DNA of 23,927 bases, taken from Rhizomucor pusillus (lineage: Eukaryota > Mucoromycota > Mucoromycetes > Mucorales > Lichtheimiaceae). The stretch is from contig FWWN02000439.1 in assembly GCA_900175165.2 (NCBI GenBank), positions 1 to 23,927 on the forward strand, written 5' to 3'. Every line of letters starts with the position of its first letter. Positions within the stretch are counted from its first letter, which is position 1. Positions 1-10,143 of the stretch are shown in pieces. Position numbers and translations under genes: made by a program. The notes below the pieces were generated by a model. The model was given only the letters and a program-made list of their open reading frames with translations, was not told where the DNA came from and did no database searches.

Positions 1-725
1 TCGTGAGTGTCTCCTTCTCCAAGAACCTACTGCGCTTCATGTTGACATGGAAGGCAGACTCATTTAGGAAGACACAAATAGTCCTAAAGTCCATATCGGT
101 TCCCTCCCATTTGCGAATCCAGTCAAGACGCTCTTGAATCTTGGCCCCGCTGTTCCTGTCTACAGGCTGAAACCGGGCCTTCTTAAGTGACAGATTGCAC
201 TGCTCCTCACGAAGTCATAAACGGCACTCTTAGAGGCTTTGAGCCCCTTAAACCTCTGAAGCAGTCGCTCCATCAACTGCTCCAAGACAACCGAAGGGTT
301 CTCATCGACGTACTCTAAAATGACCTTCTTATGCTCTTCACCAAGGATACGCGGACGACCATTCTTCTTACGCTTCGCAAATATGCTATCCGGATTCACC
401 TCATACTGTTTGGCCCATCTTTGAGCTGTACGGACATAGATACCTAACTGTATCTGACTTTGTCCTGATCCGTGTAGAGCGTGTAAACTCGCTTGATCGA
501 CGCTTCTCTCATGCGAACGTCCACATCCTCTTTTACGTCATCAGTCTGCATGGCGTCTGACCGGCCATCGCTCTCACGAGTTCGATTACACAAATACTGC
601 GTGTATGAACTTGTCGTTTCAAGAGCATGCTGCTCTTCGTCGACGACGTAGTCCGTGGGCTCAGATCTGCCGTATTCGTCGACAGCATTGCCTTGCCCAT
701 CTTCATAAAAAAACTGGATGCTCAT
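1..725 (-). mobile_element. Tc1/mariner (IS630-like) transposase relic, cut by the window edge
   Basis: A decayed DNA-transposon transposase read on the minus strand. An intact N-terminus begins at 725. A helix-turn-helix region follows (RTAQRWAKQYEVNPDSIFAK, then a K-rich GRPR motif typical of the linker in these transposases). The start of the DDE catalytic domain follows at about 1-200 (KWEGTDMDFRTICVFLNESA, where family members carry the first catalytic Asp near the VF(L/I)(D/N)E motif). Two lesions are visible. Near 448-453 the frame changes between KVRY and QLGIYVRT, and the length of that linker suggests a deletion of several codons. Near 203-210 a one-base loss shifts the frame, so the 160-399 frame ends early while the true continuation (LKKARFQPVDRNSG) lies in another frame. 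The first catalytic position reads Asn in FLNESA, where an acidic residue is expected. The remaining catalytic domain is outside the window, and I found no terminal inverted repeat. Non-functional. Confidence 0.8.
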
Positions 726-1377
726 CTTGTAATCTGAAATTTCAAGCGCACGATGTGGCAGGAAGGAGGCAAGCTGGCCTAAACATGTTTACATGCTTTA
801 TATACTCTTGGAGGTGCTAAGCTTTGTACGACAATATTTCCGGAAGATGCGACATCCACACTTGGGAGAATGCGAAATAGGTTTTCATTGGATGACGAAT
901 TTAATTTATGGAAAGAGTGTATAGTATGGTTTCCTTTTCCTCGTCGCTGTTCCTTGATGGACATCGTCATACAAAAGTCTGTCAGCTGGAATAGGGCTTA
1001 GCATTGGCTTGACTGCCGACTCGCTTTCGAAGTTTGCGCCTGTGTTTGCATATTAATGGTCTGGAACTAAATTTTGAGCATCTGCCTTGTACACTCTATT
1101 CTTCAACGAAGTTTGAGGATAACAAGTGTCCGAAATATGCAGCCAATCTTCACACTCTCGATGCTACAAAACACAGACTTGGATAGATCCAAGTCACCGC
1201 GTAAGATAAATGTCGTACATCTAAGCTTATGCGTACTGCCGGCAGTTACAATGCCGCAACGACTGCACATATTCATCACGTCTAAATGCTGAACAACTAA
1301 TTTATACTCAGAGATTTGCTGTAACGTTTCTCTGCCATGCAAATTTGTGAGACACGAGCTGTCGATCAATTGACGTA
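726..1377. other. Intergenic region between the transposase relic and the acyltransferase gene
   Basis: This stretch lies upstream of the start codons of both the minus-strand relic and the plus-strand acyltransferase. It contains only short overlapping frames on both strands without recognisable motifs. It probably holds the outer end of the transposon and the promoter of the acyltransferase gene, but I cannot point to a clear TATA box or terminal repeat. Confidence 0.4.
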
Positions 1378-3223
1378 ATGCATGACCACCGTGCTTCAGC
1401 GCAGGTTCAGGAGCTCACGTCTGTTTCTCCTCCTTACATCCCAATCATGTCACATTCTCCTTCACTCTTTAAATCTGCAATGCTGAAGACTGCCTCTGGA
1501 CAAGGTAGTCGGACGATCTCTGACGATACTTCGGACGTAGCGACAGCCGCCTCCGAGGAAGCAGTTTTGCAAGCACGTCCTGTCATGAAAAAGACAGCTT
1601 CTACGCCACCATTTGGTCACCAACTCAAAAAAAAACGACGATTATTGTTCAAAGCACGAATGTCAAAATTCGACATATCGAACCCGGAGACTTCGAATGA
1701 TACATTTCGGGGGTTCTACACACTTTTTTGGATTGCCATGGCATTTTATGTAATTCAAACAGCCATTCGTTGCTATGAACAGGAAGGTGTCATCATCAGT
1801 CTTGGTTTTTTTCGACTCTTCTCCAAGGACAGCCTGGCGCTTTTAATCTCTGATATGACGATGGTTGCAACAACCGTTTTCAGTGTTTTATTCTCAAAGC
1901 TGTTTGTTTGGGGCATCCTGCCATATGATCCAGTCGGTGTAATTCTGCAACACATGTGCCAAACTGTGTTTCTATTTTTGAATATTTATTGGACATTTTG
2001 GAGGTAAAGTTGCGTATGTGGATACATTTTTGATAACGATCAGGCTTCTCTAACATGTTAGTCGCAGGGACTGGCCATGGGTACAATCTGGATTCTTCAC
2101 TCTGCATACAATTGTTATGATGATGAAAATGCACTCATATACCTCGCTCAATGGCGACTTGTCAGTGAAATATTGGCGTCTCAAGACATTAAAGGACCAG
2201 ATTCCAAAGCAGATCGCCAAAAATATTGAAGATGATCCCGACTTGAAAAATATGGAAGCGGAAAGGGAGTTTCTGGAAGAAGAACTACAACATGGCAATA
2301 CACGTTTTCCAAACAATGTGACACTAGCAAACTATCTGGATTATCTGCTTGTGCCAAGCTTGATCTATGCTCTAGAATACCCTCGTACCGACCGGTGAGA
2401 TACTTAACAGGGACATTCGAGACTTGAGCACTAGCTTATGACTATGCATTTCTAGGATAAGGCCATGGTACATTTTTGAAAAGACTGTAGCTACATTGGG
2501 AACATTCCTGCTCTTATATGTAACAACTGAAAGATACATCTTACCGACGCTTTATAATCCGGACATGTCCGACGCACGTGTCATCGTCGAGTTACTATTT
2601 CCGTTCATGACCAACTATCTGTTCATTTTCTACATCATTTTCGAGTGCATATTGAACGCTTTTGCGGAACTTAGCAGGTAACTATCGATGTAAAGGTTTT
2701 CTGTATGTTGACGCGCGATATCTTATTGAATGTGAAGGTTTGCAGACCGAAATTTCTATGATGACTGGTGGAACAGGTGGGGTCGCTTGGGAATATTACG
2801 TGATGACAACAAAAGGCTAGTGAATACTAAATTATGCAATTATATAGTGTAACCTACGATGAGTTCGCACGTAAATGGAACAAGCCTGTGCATCATTGGC
2901 TGCTTCGTCATGTCTATGCGGAATCCATCGAATCATACAGTCTGTCCAAAGCGAACGCCACGTTTGTCACGTTTCTGCTTTCGTCGTGCCTTCACGAGCT
3001 GGTCTTGGTGATAGTAACGCGCAAAATCCGCATGTTTCTTTTTGTATTGCAAATGGGGCAGCTGCCGCTTATAGTTATCGGACGGCATCCCTGGATTCGC
3101 AGTCATTCAATGATTGGCAACGTCATTTTCTGGGTCGGCATGCTTATAGGTTTACCATTACTGGCTATTCTGTACTGTAGAGAAGCTTTCCGAGCCGGCA
3201 ATGTATATGCACCCGAAACATAA
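1378..3223 (+). CDS. Sterol O-acyltransferase (ARE2/ACAT type, MBOAT family)
   Basis: Esterifies sterols with fatty acyl-CoA in the ER membrane for storage in lipid droplets. Exons: 1378-2003, 2068-2394, 2456-2677, 2738-2776, 2848-3223 (529 aa). Every intron is GT-AG, 60-71 bp, and frame is kept throughout. Family signatures appear in order: several hydrophobic membrane segments, the MKMHSYTSLNGDL block, the active-site motif FYDDWWN at residues about 398-404, the EFARKWNKPVHHWLLRHVY block, and the predicted catalytic His at about 454 in SSCLHELVL. The LSK..A.FVTFLLS pattern favours ACAT/ARE over DGAT1, whose equivalent reads differently. The N-terminal ~100 residues are polar and Ser/Lys-rich, as in yeast and human homologues (human about 550 aa). 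ATG 1378 is the first Met; ATG 1447 is a possible alternative start. The FYxDWWN motif lies entirely in a 39-nt exon. Confidence 0.92.
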
Positions 3224-3373
3224 ACACTGTATGTACTTTTGAAACGGAGCTGACTGTTATCAGTTTGCCAACATTTTTTTTTCTCGATAAGGAGTGGCGG
3301 TCCATTAAGTTTCCCACGACAACGGGCCCTCTGACTTGTTTCCTTCGCGTTTTCTGCTTGAGCTCGCTAAACG
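3224..3373 (+). promoter_or_regulatory. Short intergenic spacer holding the aminopeptidase promoter
   Basis: Only 150 bp separate the acyltransferase stop codon from the next same-strand start. The spacer must contain the 3' end of the first transcript and the promoter of the aminopeptidase gene. It has a T-rich stretch near 3272-3284 followed by pyrimidine-rich sequence before the ATG, as is common upstream of fungal genes. No specific factor site is recognisable. Confidence 0.35.
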
Positions 3374-5779
3374 ATGACTGTCTCTGATCCTAGCTCACTT
3401 TCCAACGTTGCCGAAGTCAAGACGACTCATTTGCACTTGGACTGGACTGTTTCCTTTGAGAAACGCAACATTGCAGGCCATGTCATCTTGGACATGATCG
3501 CCACCGCACGTAATGTGCACAAGGTCGTGCTGGACACGAGTTACCTTGATATCCAAAGCGTTTTTCTCAACGATAATCCTATTGAGGTAAGAAAAAAGTC
3601 CTCGACGCGTCGTGCAAAGTGTAGCAAAAACTGAATTCTTTGTTTCAGTTCCAAGTTGCTGAACGCCACCCGAATCTTGGATCCGCATTGACTGTTAACT
3701 TCCCAGGACCGGTTGCTGAAGGCACCAAGTTCCAGGTCAAAGTTGTTTATTCCACCACTGAAAACTGCACCGCCATCCAATTCCTCGAACCCGAGTAAGT
3801 AAGAAGAAGCAGGGATATACAGAGCTCACATCTGATATGCTTTATTTAGACAAACCGTCGGCAAAAAGCACCCTTATCTCTTCTCTCAATGCCAGCCGGT
3901 AATAATGTCTTTACAATGATGCAACGATAAGAACATTCTGACAATGTCCTGAACAGATCCATGCTCGATCCTTTGTCCCTTGCCAAGATTCTCCTAGCAA
4001 CAAATTGACCTACTCTGCAACTGTTGTTTCGCCCCTTCGTGTGCTCATGTCCGCTTTGCAGACAAACGTCGAGACATTGGACAATGGACTTTCCAGATAC
4101 AACTTTGTTCAAAAGACACGCATGCCCAGTTACTTGATTGCTATCGCCGCGGGCAACCTTGAGGGCCGTGAGATCGGCCCCCGCAGCACTGTATGGTGCG
4201 AACCTGAAGTCGTCGACGCTGCAGCTTGGGAGTTTGAGGTGCGGTCACGAGTGCAAGGGTTTACAATGAATTGCACCTGATTGTCGATCTATAGGATACA
4301 GAAAAGTTTGTAAAGATTGGGGAAGATTTGTTGACACCTTATGAATGGGGACGATATGATCTGTTGGTGTTGCCGCCTTCATTCCCCTACGGCGGTATGG
4401 AGGTAAATAATTATCCGATGCCAAATTTTTTTTCTCCTTTCTAAGCATATTTTTTCTGCAACCCTTTACAGAACCCTTGCTTGTCATTTGTTACACCAAC
4501 TCTTCTTTCCGGTGACCGCAGCGCTGTGGATGTTGTTGCTCATGAAGCCTCGCATAGTTGGATGGGTAACTTGCTTACTACGCAAAACTGGGTAATGATC
4601 TGCTTCATTTTCTTGGCCTGTATCGAGCATATGACTTAGCGATCAATTTAGGAACACTTTTGGTTGAACGAAGGCTGGACTGTTTTTGTCGAACGCAAGA
4701 TCGCTGGTCGCTTGCACGGAGAAGCCGAGAGACAATTTAGCTCCATCATTGGTGAGTAAATGTTTTGTCGGGTCCACTGCTGTAAGCAACCAGCTAATGA
4801 GTGTCTTTGTGTATAGGATGGAAGGCATTGCGCGAAAGTGTTGAGTTATTCGGCGCAGATTCCCCTGCTACGGTCTTGAAGCCCGATCTCAGCAGCGGTG
4901 TTGATCCTGATGACTACTTCAGCTCTATTCCATATGGTTAGTATAAATGGAACACTTTATTTCCCAAGCGATTGTCCACGAGGAGCTAATAGAATCGGCT
5001 TTCTAGAAAAGGGATACAACTTGCTTTATCACATTGAAAAGACCGTTGGTGGTCCTGAAATTTTCGAGCCATTTATGAAGGCATATGTCGAAAAGTTCGC
5101 ATCTCAATCCATCACCACCGAAATGTGGAAAGATTTCTTGTACGAATATATGGAGAAGCATCACGGTCAGGCTATGGTAGATAAGCTGAATACTATCGAT
5201 TTTGATACCTGGATCAATGGTAAAGGCATGCCTCCGGTTGACCCGCAATTCGACACGACCCTCGCTGATGTCTGCTATGAGCTGGCCAAGAGATGGGATG
5301 AGGCCCGACACACTAACGACTTTGATGGATTTTCTTCCAAGGATGTTGAGCAAATGAGTGCTACTCAAAAGAGTACGTGTGGATGCCAAATTCGATATAC
5401 GAGTGTTGATTAGTATACTGACAATTTGCTTATTATAGTTGTCTTTTTGGAACGCTTAACTGATACTGAACCTCTGCCTCATCATTTATTGGCGAAAATG
5501 GATGAATTGTACAAGATGACACCCATCCGCAATGCCGATGTTCGATTCCGTTGGCAACAACTGTGTGTCATGGCCAGCTATGAGCCTATCTACCCACACG
5601 TTGTCGAGTTTATCACAGAACAGGGTCGTATGAAGTTTGTGAGACCATTATACCGCCTTTTGCACAAGGCAAAGAACGGTGCTGAGTTAGCAAAGGAAAC
5701 ATATCTCAAGCATCGCAAATTCTACCACCCGATAGCTGCTCAGCTCATCGAGAAGGATATTGGTCTGAAGCAACAATAA
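3374..5779 (+). CDS. Leukotriene A4 hydrolase / M1 zinc aminopeptidase (LAP2 type)
   Basis: Zinc aminopeptidase of family M1, LTA4 hydrolase branch; a cytosolic peptidase that in some species also hydrolyses epoxides. Exons: 3374-3586, 3649-3794, 3850-3898, 3957-4238, 4295-4402, 4472-4591, 4652-4751, 4817-4936, 5007-5372, 5439-5779, giving 614 aa (human LTA4H about 611). All nine introns are GT-AG, 55-70 bp. The exopeptidase motif GGMEN is at about 263-267. The zinc site is HEASH (290-294) plus Glu313 in WLNEGW, i.e. HExxH-x18-E. The catalytic Tyr is Tyr379 in SSIPYEKG. The residue matching human Tyr378, the site of covalent inactivation by LTA4, is Phe374, so leukotriene chemistry should not be assumed. 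A C-terminal helical domain typical of the family occupies the last ~170 residues. No signal peptide is visible. Confidence 0.95.
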
Positions 5780-5780
5780 A
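5775..5780 (+). terminator. Possible polyadenylation signal overlapping the aminopeptidase stop codon
   Basis: The hexamer AATAAA contains the TAA stop codon of the aminopeptidase gene. The next possible gene starts only 95 bp after that stop, so a very early poly(A) signal would make sense. Use of this hexamer is inferred; fungal poly(A) signals are degenerate. Confidence 0.3.
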
Positions 5781-5874
5781 AATGCTGAATCAATAATTGT
5801 CGTCCGTTCCAACCAGGCGGACCGCACTCCAGCACGTTTTCACTTTTCTGCTCTACCACTTGCCTCCGATTGTC

Positions 5875-6540
5875 ATGGGAGAACAACATTCCATTCTACC
5901 CACTCACCGACGAATTCTAGCATCTTTTAAAAATTACCTAAAGAATGAGCATGGACTTGCAGGTGCTGATGCTGAAGATGGGTTCCCATTGACGGTTGAT
6001 GATCTACGCGCATATATCCTTTTCCGAAGCAAATTTCACGTCCACAAAATCGTACGATGGTATCTCAATGGCTTATCTAGTCATCCAAAGCATGGTCCAA
6101 AGTGGGAACGCAAAGTATTTCGACATAAGAAAATAACAAAATTATTGGAGCAGCTACGCGAACGAGAACTCGAAAACGGTTCAGGGAACGAAGTTGTCGA
6201 GAGTATCGATGGTGATTGTATGTCAGTTGACTATGGACTATCGCATAGAATTCGTCCGAAAACATATTTGACAGCAAGAGATTCAGAAGAAGCAACAGAG
6301 AATGGCTGGACATGCCAGATAATCGAGAAGGGAAAGGTGCGTGGATTCCGCGTCACAGCACAACAATGCGAAACACGGCAACCAAATAATAATTTCACTA
6401 TCGACATGAGGAAAACTGCAGGCAGACCGTCTGTGAGGATAAGTCTTCCGACGGAACTCGATCTCGACAAATGTGACGCTTCCGAACGCTTCAAGCCAGC
6501 CAAAGTGCTCATCAAAATGCATCACGTATCCTCCAATTGA
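5875..6540 (+). CDS. Uncharacterised protein with recombinase-like helical N-terminal domain
   Basis: I do not recognise this gene with confidence. ATG 5875 gives 221 aa. The frame stays open further upstream to about 5797, but without another ATG. Residues about 5-100 are helical, with an arrangement resembling the SAM-like core-binding domain of tyrosine recombinases, including those of Crypton elements: a LPTHRRILASFKNYLK helix, then LTVDDLRAYILFRSKF, then KIVRWYLNGL and a basic KWERKVFRHKKITKLL helix. The second half (about 105-221) is polar and has no recombinase catalytic residues that I can see, so it is not a complete recombinase. It starts 95 bp after the aminopeptidase stop on the same strand. 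It may be a domesticated fragment or a fungal DNA-binding protein. A 34-bp GT-AG splice near the end (6526-6559) is possible but shorter than any other intron here. Confidence 0.5.
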   Translation: MGEQHSILPTHRRILASFKNYLKNEHGLAGADAEDGFPLTVDDLRAYILFRSKFHVHKIVRWYLNGLSSHPKHGPKWERKVFRHKKITKLLEQLRERELENGSGNEVVESIDGDCMSVDYGLSHRIRPKTYLTARDSEEATENGWTCQIIEKGKVRGFRVTAQQCETRQPNNNFTIDMRKTAGRPSVRISLPTELDLDKCDASERFKPAKVLIKMHHVSSN

Positions 6541-7621
6541 TCCATTTCTATCTTTACAGAACCTTCATTTCGAATAGTATACCAATTATTTATTGTGCTC
6601 TTCTGCTTTTAGACCTGTTTTGCATTCTTACAACATATTTTTACCTCCATTTTATTGCTTTTCTATTGAATTATCATAATAATGAATGGCATTTAAGAAA
6701 AGGAAAACTGAAGCATGGAAAGATTAACGATATCAAGATCGAAAACTATGGATACATGTAAGACGTCCGTTGACTTAAAGAAGAAATCCTGTACAGAATC
6801 AGCACATGTACAGTAACTAGTAGATAATCTCCCCTATAGCCTCCACATTGCCGCTTGTCTTGGCTGTCGAGAATCATGAATTAACGGTTAGAATTCCCCG
6901 AGTTTCCCGCTTTTCTTGCATATTCCATGCTCACGGATAGAACCAACACACGGAAAGAAAGAAAAGTTCGCAGAGAGCTTGTCTTATAGCGAAGGATATA
7001 GCCGCAGCATTTAGCAATATGCAGAAAGAGTTTGCAAGCATTGGCGACCACGAGCGCTTTCCAGTAGAACCTTGACCAGCCGCAACGGATCCAATGCAGT
7101 ATAAATATTGCCTCTTGAACAAAGGGAAGGACCGGTTCTCTGCTATTCGTTGATTTCCTTAACAATTGTATCATAGTTGACCGTACTGAGCTAGAAGAGC
7201 ACCCAACAACTGCAACAGCTTAATAAAATATGGAGAAAACAGTAAGCTCCTACTCGATGAGAGTCATATAGGTCTCAACTCAATAGGAGAATTTTGTGCA
7301 AGTATTGTACTGACAATGAAAAGTGCAAAGACCCCTGGAACTCTGAGGCAATAACTCTGCGTGTAGTCTCTAAGCATCTTGTCTGAGGGTAAATTTCATA
7401 TGATACACTATAATGGAGACGCAAGTAACAGAGGGCAGGATAGAAGTCTAGTTAAGTTCGCACGCTTGTCAGCGAAGTCAAGACAATACTGATAGAGGTA
7501 AGATGCTGATAAAGCTTACAAAGGATCGTTTAAGCTTTAAATAGGGTCATAATTGTCTAGGCGAAGTGTCGAGATGTGGCGTATGTGCCGAAAATTTGCA
7601 AGAACTTATACGAAGAAATGT
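6541..7621. other. Gene-poor, AT-rich stretch; possible decayed LINE 3' part
   Basis: No intact gene is visible. The plus-strand frame at 6537-6761 is AT-rich and hydrophobic with no family signal. A minus-strand frame at 6881-7174 lies downstream of the LINE endonuclease relic in the same orientation and could be a decayed remnant of the element's second half, but I cannot identify reverse transcriptase motifs. The interval from the endonuclease to 6881 is too short for a full reverse transcriptase domain, so the element would be internally deleted. Confidence 0.35.
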
Positions 7622-7867
7622 CTATCGTTGGCCCATAAAGGCTATTTTCAAACTCTGGGAGATTACAGACTGTTGTAATAACCAAGGATGATCGAGCTGC
7701 CGTGTTGTCGGCGGTAAATACAGATTGATGACAGTTAATAGGCGGCCGTCAGCTATTAGAGGACCGAATGAACCCGCTGGACAATTTCTAAGTGACAGGG
7801 AAGAACTATTATAGACGGAGCAAATGCTATGATCATGGAGGTAAGCAAAGGTATTTGGGATGGCCAT
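7622..7867 (-). pseudogene. Non-LTR retrotransposon (LINE) endonuclease-domain relic
   Basis: The minus-strand frame carries the core of an exonuclease-endonuclease-phosphatase domain as found at the start of LINE ORF2. The motif GSFGPLIADGRLLTVINLY continues into LPPTTRQLDHPWL, corresponding to the conserved 'NxYLPP' strand and following helix. Next comes IAFMGQR, where intact elements read a GD(F/L)N motif with the catalytic Asp-Asn. The frame stops immediately after. The loss of the GDxN motif and the short frame show that the copy is dead. Family assignment rests on these motifs only; the element's clade and its ends cannot be fixed from this sequence. Confidence 0.6.
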
Positions 7868-7929
7868 GGGCGGCCCTTTACTACAGCTGATTAAATTACG
7901 TAATGTCCAGGCTAAAAGGTAGGGCGTAC

Positions 7930-8414
7930 TATGTCATCTGGCATCGGAGAGGCGCCTCAGTTGGCAAAAGGTCGCATACTCTCCACGAGTGGCCGTGCAA
8001 AGACTATATTAAGCCTCAAGGAAGTCAAGGACGCAGTAGCCCTCGTAGTTGGCAACACGCAATTTAGCAGCCCGGGGTACAGCCAGCAAGTAACCTCCGT
8101 GCTTCTGCTACACCGTCAACTTCAATTCTGCGGCATATGCCGCGAGCAGTTCGTCAGCTTTGTCCAATGCGTGCGTACAGCACGAGCTACACGAAGCGCG
8201 TGGTGCGCCTGTATAATCGTCCCAACAAGTGTAGATCCATATCAGAGATGAACACAAGCGAACACATGAATACCCTTGCTGCCCAGCGCTATCTGGACAG
8301 ACTCAATTCATCCAGTGCAACAATTTGCCACACGTCTGCCGGGGTTGCATCTGGATCCACAAAGTACACATTCTTACGATCATCGTCTGTCGGAAGGTTA
8401 CGAAAGTCAAGCAT
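7930..8414 (-). pseudogene. Decayed reading frames upstream of the LINE endonuclease, possible ORF1 relic
   Basis: Upstream of the endonuclease relic, on the same strand, coding-like pieces lie in different frames and are separated by stops. A 41-residue frame from ATG 8414 (MLDFRNLPTDDDRKNVYFVD, then DATPADVWQIVALDEL) ends at 8289. A second piece at about 8010-8160 reads DKADELLAAYAAELKLTV, a stop, then KHGGYLLAVPRAAKLRVANY. Amino-acid composition and position suit a LINE ORF1 (gag-like) protein broken by frameshifts and stops. This is inference from position and texture; I recognise no zinc knuckle or RNA-binding motif. Confidence 0.35.
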
Positions 8415-10071
8415 AGATGTTTAGTGATCTCAACTTGATACTATATTTACGAAATTTCTGGGCGGCACGATCAAGCCAGCATCATCTCCTACTTTGCGAC
8501 CTGGATTTCGTGGTTAGTAGCAGGGTTTTCATAAATGGTGCAGGCTCACAGTCGAAGTTGACGGACTTGGGGGATACCACGGAGTTGAGGCTGATAGTGA
8601 GCAGAAGATGTTCCTCGGTGAAGCTGTTTTGTTTCTCACGTCAGTCCCTCTGTATGTAACGCACATCTCCCTTTATTGTCGAGGAATAAATTTCCTGGTG
8701 TTAATGCCCACTTTCCTTTTTATAAAGCGGATAACGGGACCTCTCTTCTCTGGTACGTGCGAGTAACAGATGCTAGGCTCTCAGCACATGGCTATCCGTT
8801 TGGGGAAGCACAGTCGGAGGTACATATAAAGATCAACTGTAATGTTGTGGATGATGTGACCAACGCTAGGATTGACAGAATCTTCTTGGCGTTACCTTGC
8901 ATCTTATCTCCTCCCTCTATTGATATCATAAGATAGGTACCTTAATTACCAGCTATCTTGGCATTGGACAGGTTCAATTTTTACACAGTAAACAAATGGT
9001 TTCCTGCTCTGATACTGACAAAAAATGCATTGCAGATACTCATCCATTACTAACTAACAGTTTTCAGCGGATCCTGTTAGATGTTGACAAAGGAAAATGC
9101 CACTTTACTTGATTCTCGCTGACTTTATACATACTATTTTGTCCCTTTTGATACATCTATCAATGGATGCAACGATATCGATTCTCCAACTGTCATGTTA
9201 GCAGCAACAAGCAAAAGAGCAGCTATTAAATTTATTACGTTTGCAATGGAATCATACCCCATTACACACAGCTTGTTAAAAACATTTATAATTGTAGTAT
9301 AATATAATCTTTTTCCAAAGCAAAAGGGTGACCCTTATTTTCTTTTTTTCCTTCTCTGTGATAACCTTACATTATCTCTACTTCCAATAGATGACCAGCT
9401 AATTCGTACTGAGATTCACAAGTAATTTTCTGTGGTGCTGGTTGTTCACTTTTGAGTAACGACGCTTTTTCTCAACTGCCACTGCTTCATGCACTTTTTG
9501 GTATGTTGCTGTTTTGGATGATGAAAAGTAATAATATGACAATTGAAAATAGAGATACCTTTTTTCCTATTTTACCTGATTTTTCCTTCTTATCCCGTTC
9601 GCTTTTCGTTTATCTTATCCGTTCTTTTCGTTTGCGTCATCTTTCTTCCTTTGCATATACGGACAATAAATTGAAAGGCCTGTTCCTTTCCACAAAAAAA
9701 GTGTCGTGCACGGACTTCGCCGGCTTCCTTATTCTGTCCCTTTTGCCGCCTTTCCTTTTCGACCTCGTTCACCGCAACCTCGATACCTTGTACCCTTTTC
9801 AATACTATCTCCATGACACAGAGTTGCTGTATTCACTAGACCATTCCTTTATTATCATATAGCCGAAATAAATAAATATCCTTCGAACAAAAGGATAAAG
9901 AATCATCATCTTCTCCTCTCTTCGTGGTCCTTTTTCCTTGTAACCCTTATTTCTTCTCCGTGGGTTCGTACCGCAATCCTTTGGCGTTACGACAAAAGGT
10001 TGCTCAGAGAAAATAGACTATAAAAGCAAAATGTTAAACCATCAACTGATGATAATAACTCTGTAATCGAC
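8415..10071. other. Gene-poor region with a pyrimidine-rich tract
   Basis: No gene can be supported. Plus-strand frames at 8417-8659 and 8750-8936 have no family signal. A 119-codon frame from ATG 9503 to 9862 is very rich in Phe, Leu and Ser because the plus strand is strongly pyrimidine-biased from about 9560 to 9990. It is hydrophobic but looks like a composition artefact. AT-rich sequence occupies about 9230-9420. The region probably consists of decayed repeats and spacer. Confidence 0.4.
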
Positions 10072-10143
10072 GAGGCTACCAGGGGTCGAACCTGGAATCT
10101 CCTGATTCGTAGTCAGGCGCCTTATCCATTTGGCCATAGCCCC
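10072..10143 (-). tRNA. tRNA-Arg (anticodon ACG)
   Basis: A 72-nt cloverleaf on the minus strand with no intron. The acceptor stem pairs GGGGCTA with TAGCCTC (one G-U). The D arm closes GCC/GGC around AAATGGATAA. The anticodon stem CCTGA/TCAGG encloses the loop CTACGAA, with anticodon ACG, read as ICG after deamination, decoding CGU/CGC/CGA arginine codons. The T arm is CCAGG-TTCGACC-CCTGG. The internal B box (GGTTCGACCCC) and the A box in the D arm fit RNA polymerase III transcription. The nearest downstream T runs on the minus strand are about 40-50 bp away and short. The gene sits in the transposon-rich, gene-poor part of the window. Confidence 0.93.

Noticed and set aside
5797..5874. N-terminal extension of the recombinase-like protein
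   Set aside because: The frame is open upstream, but the extension would begin with a TTG codon. ATG 5875 is the first proper start, and the extension has no recognisable feature.
9503..9862. 119-codon hydrophobic frame as a membrane protein gene
   Set aside because: The Phe/Leu/Ser richness follows directly from the pyrimidine-biased strand. The longer version would need a TTG start, and no motif or topology pattern stands out.
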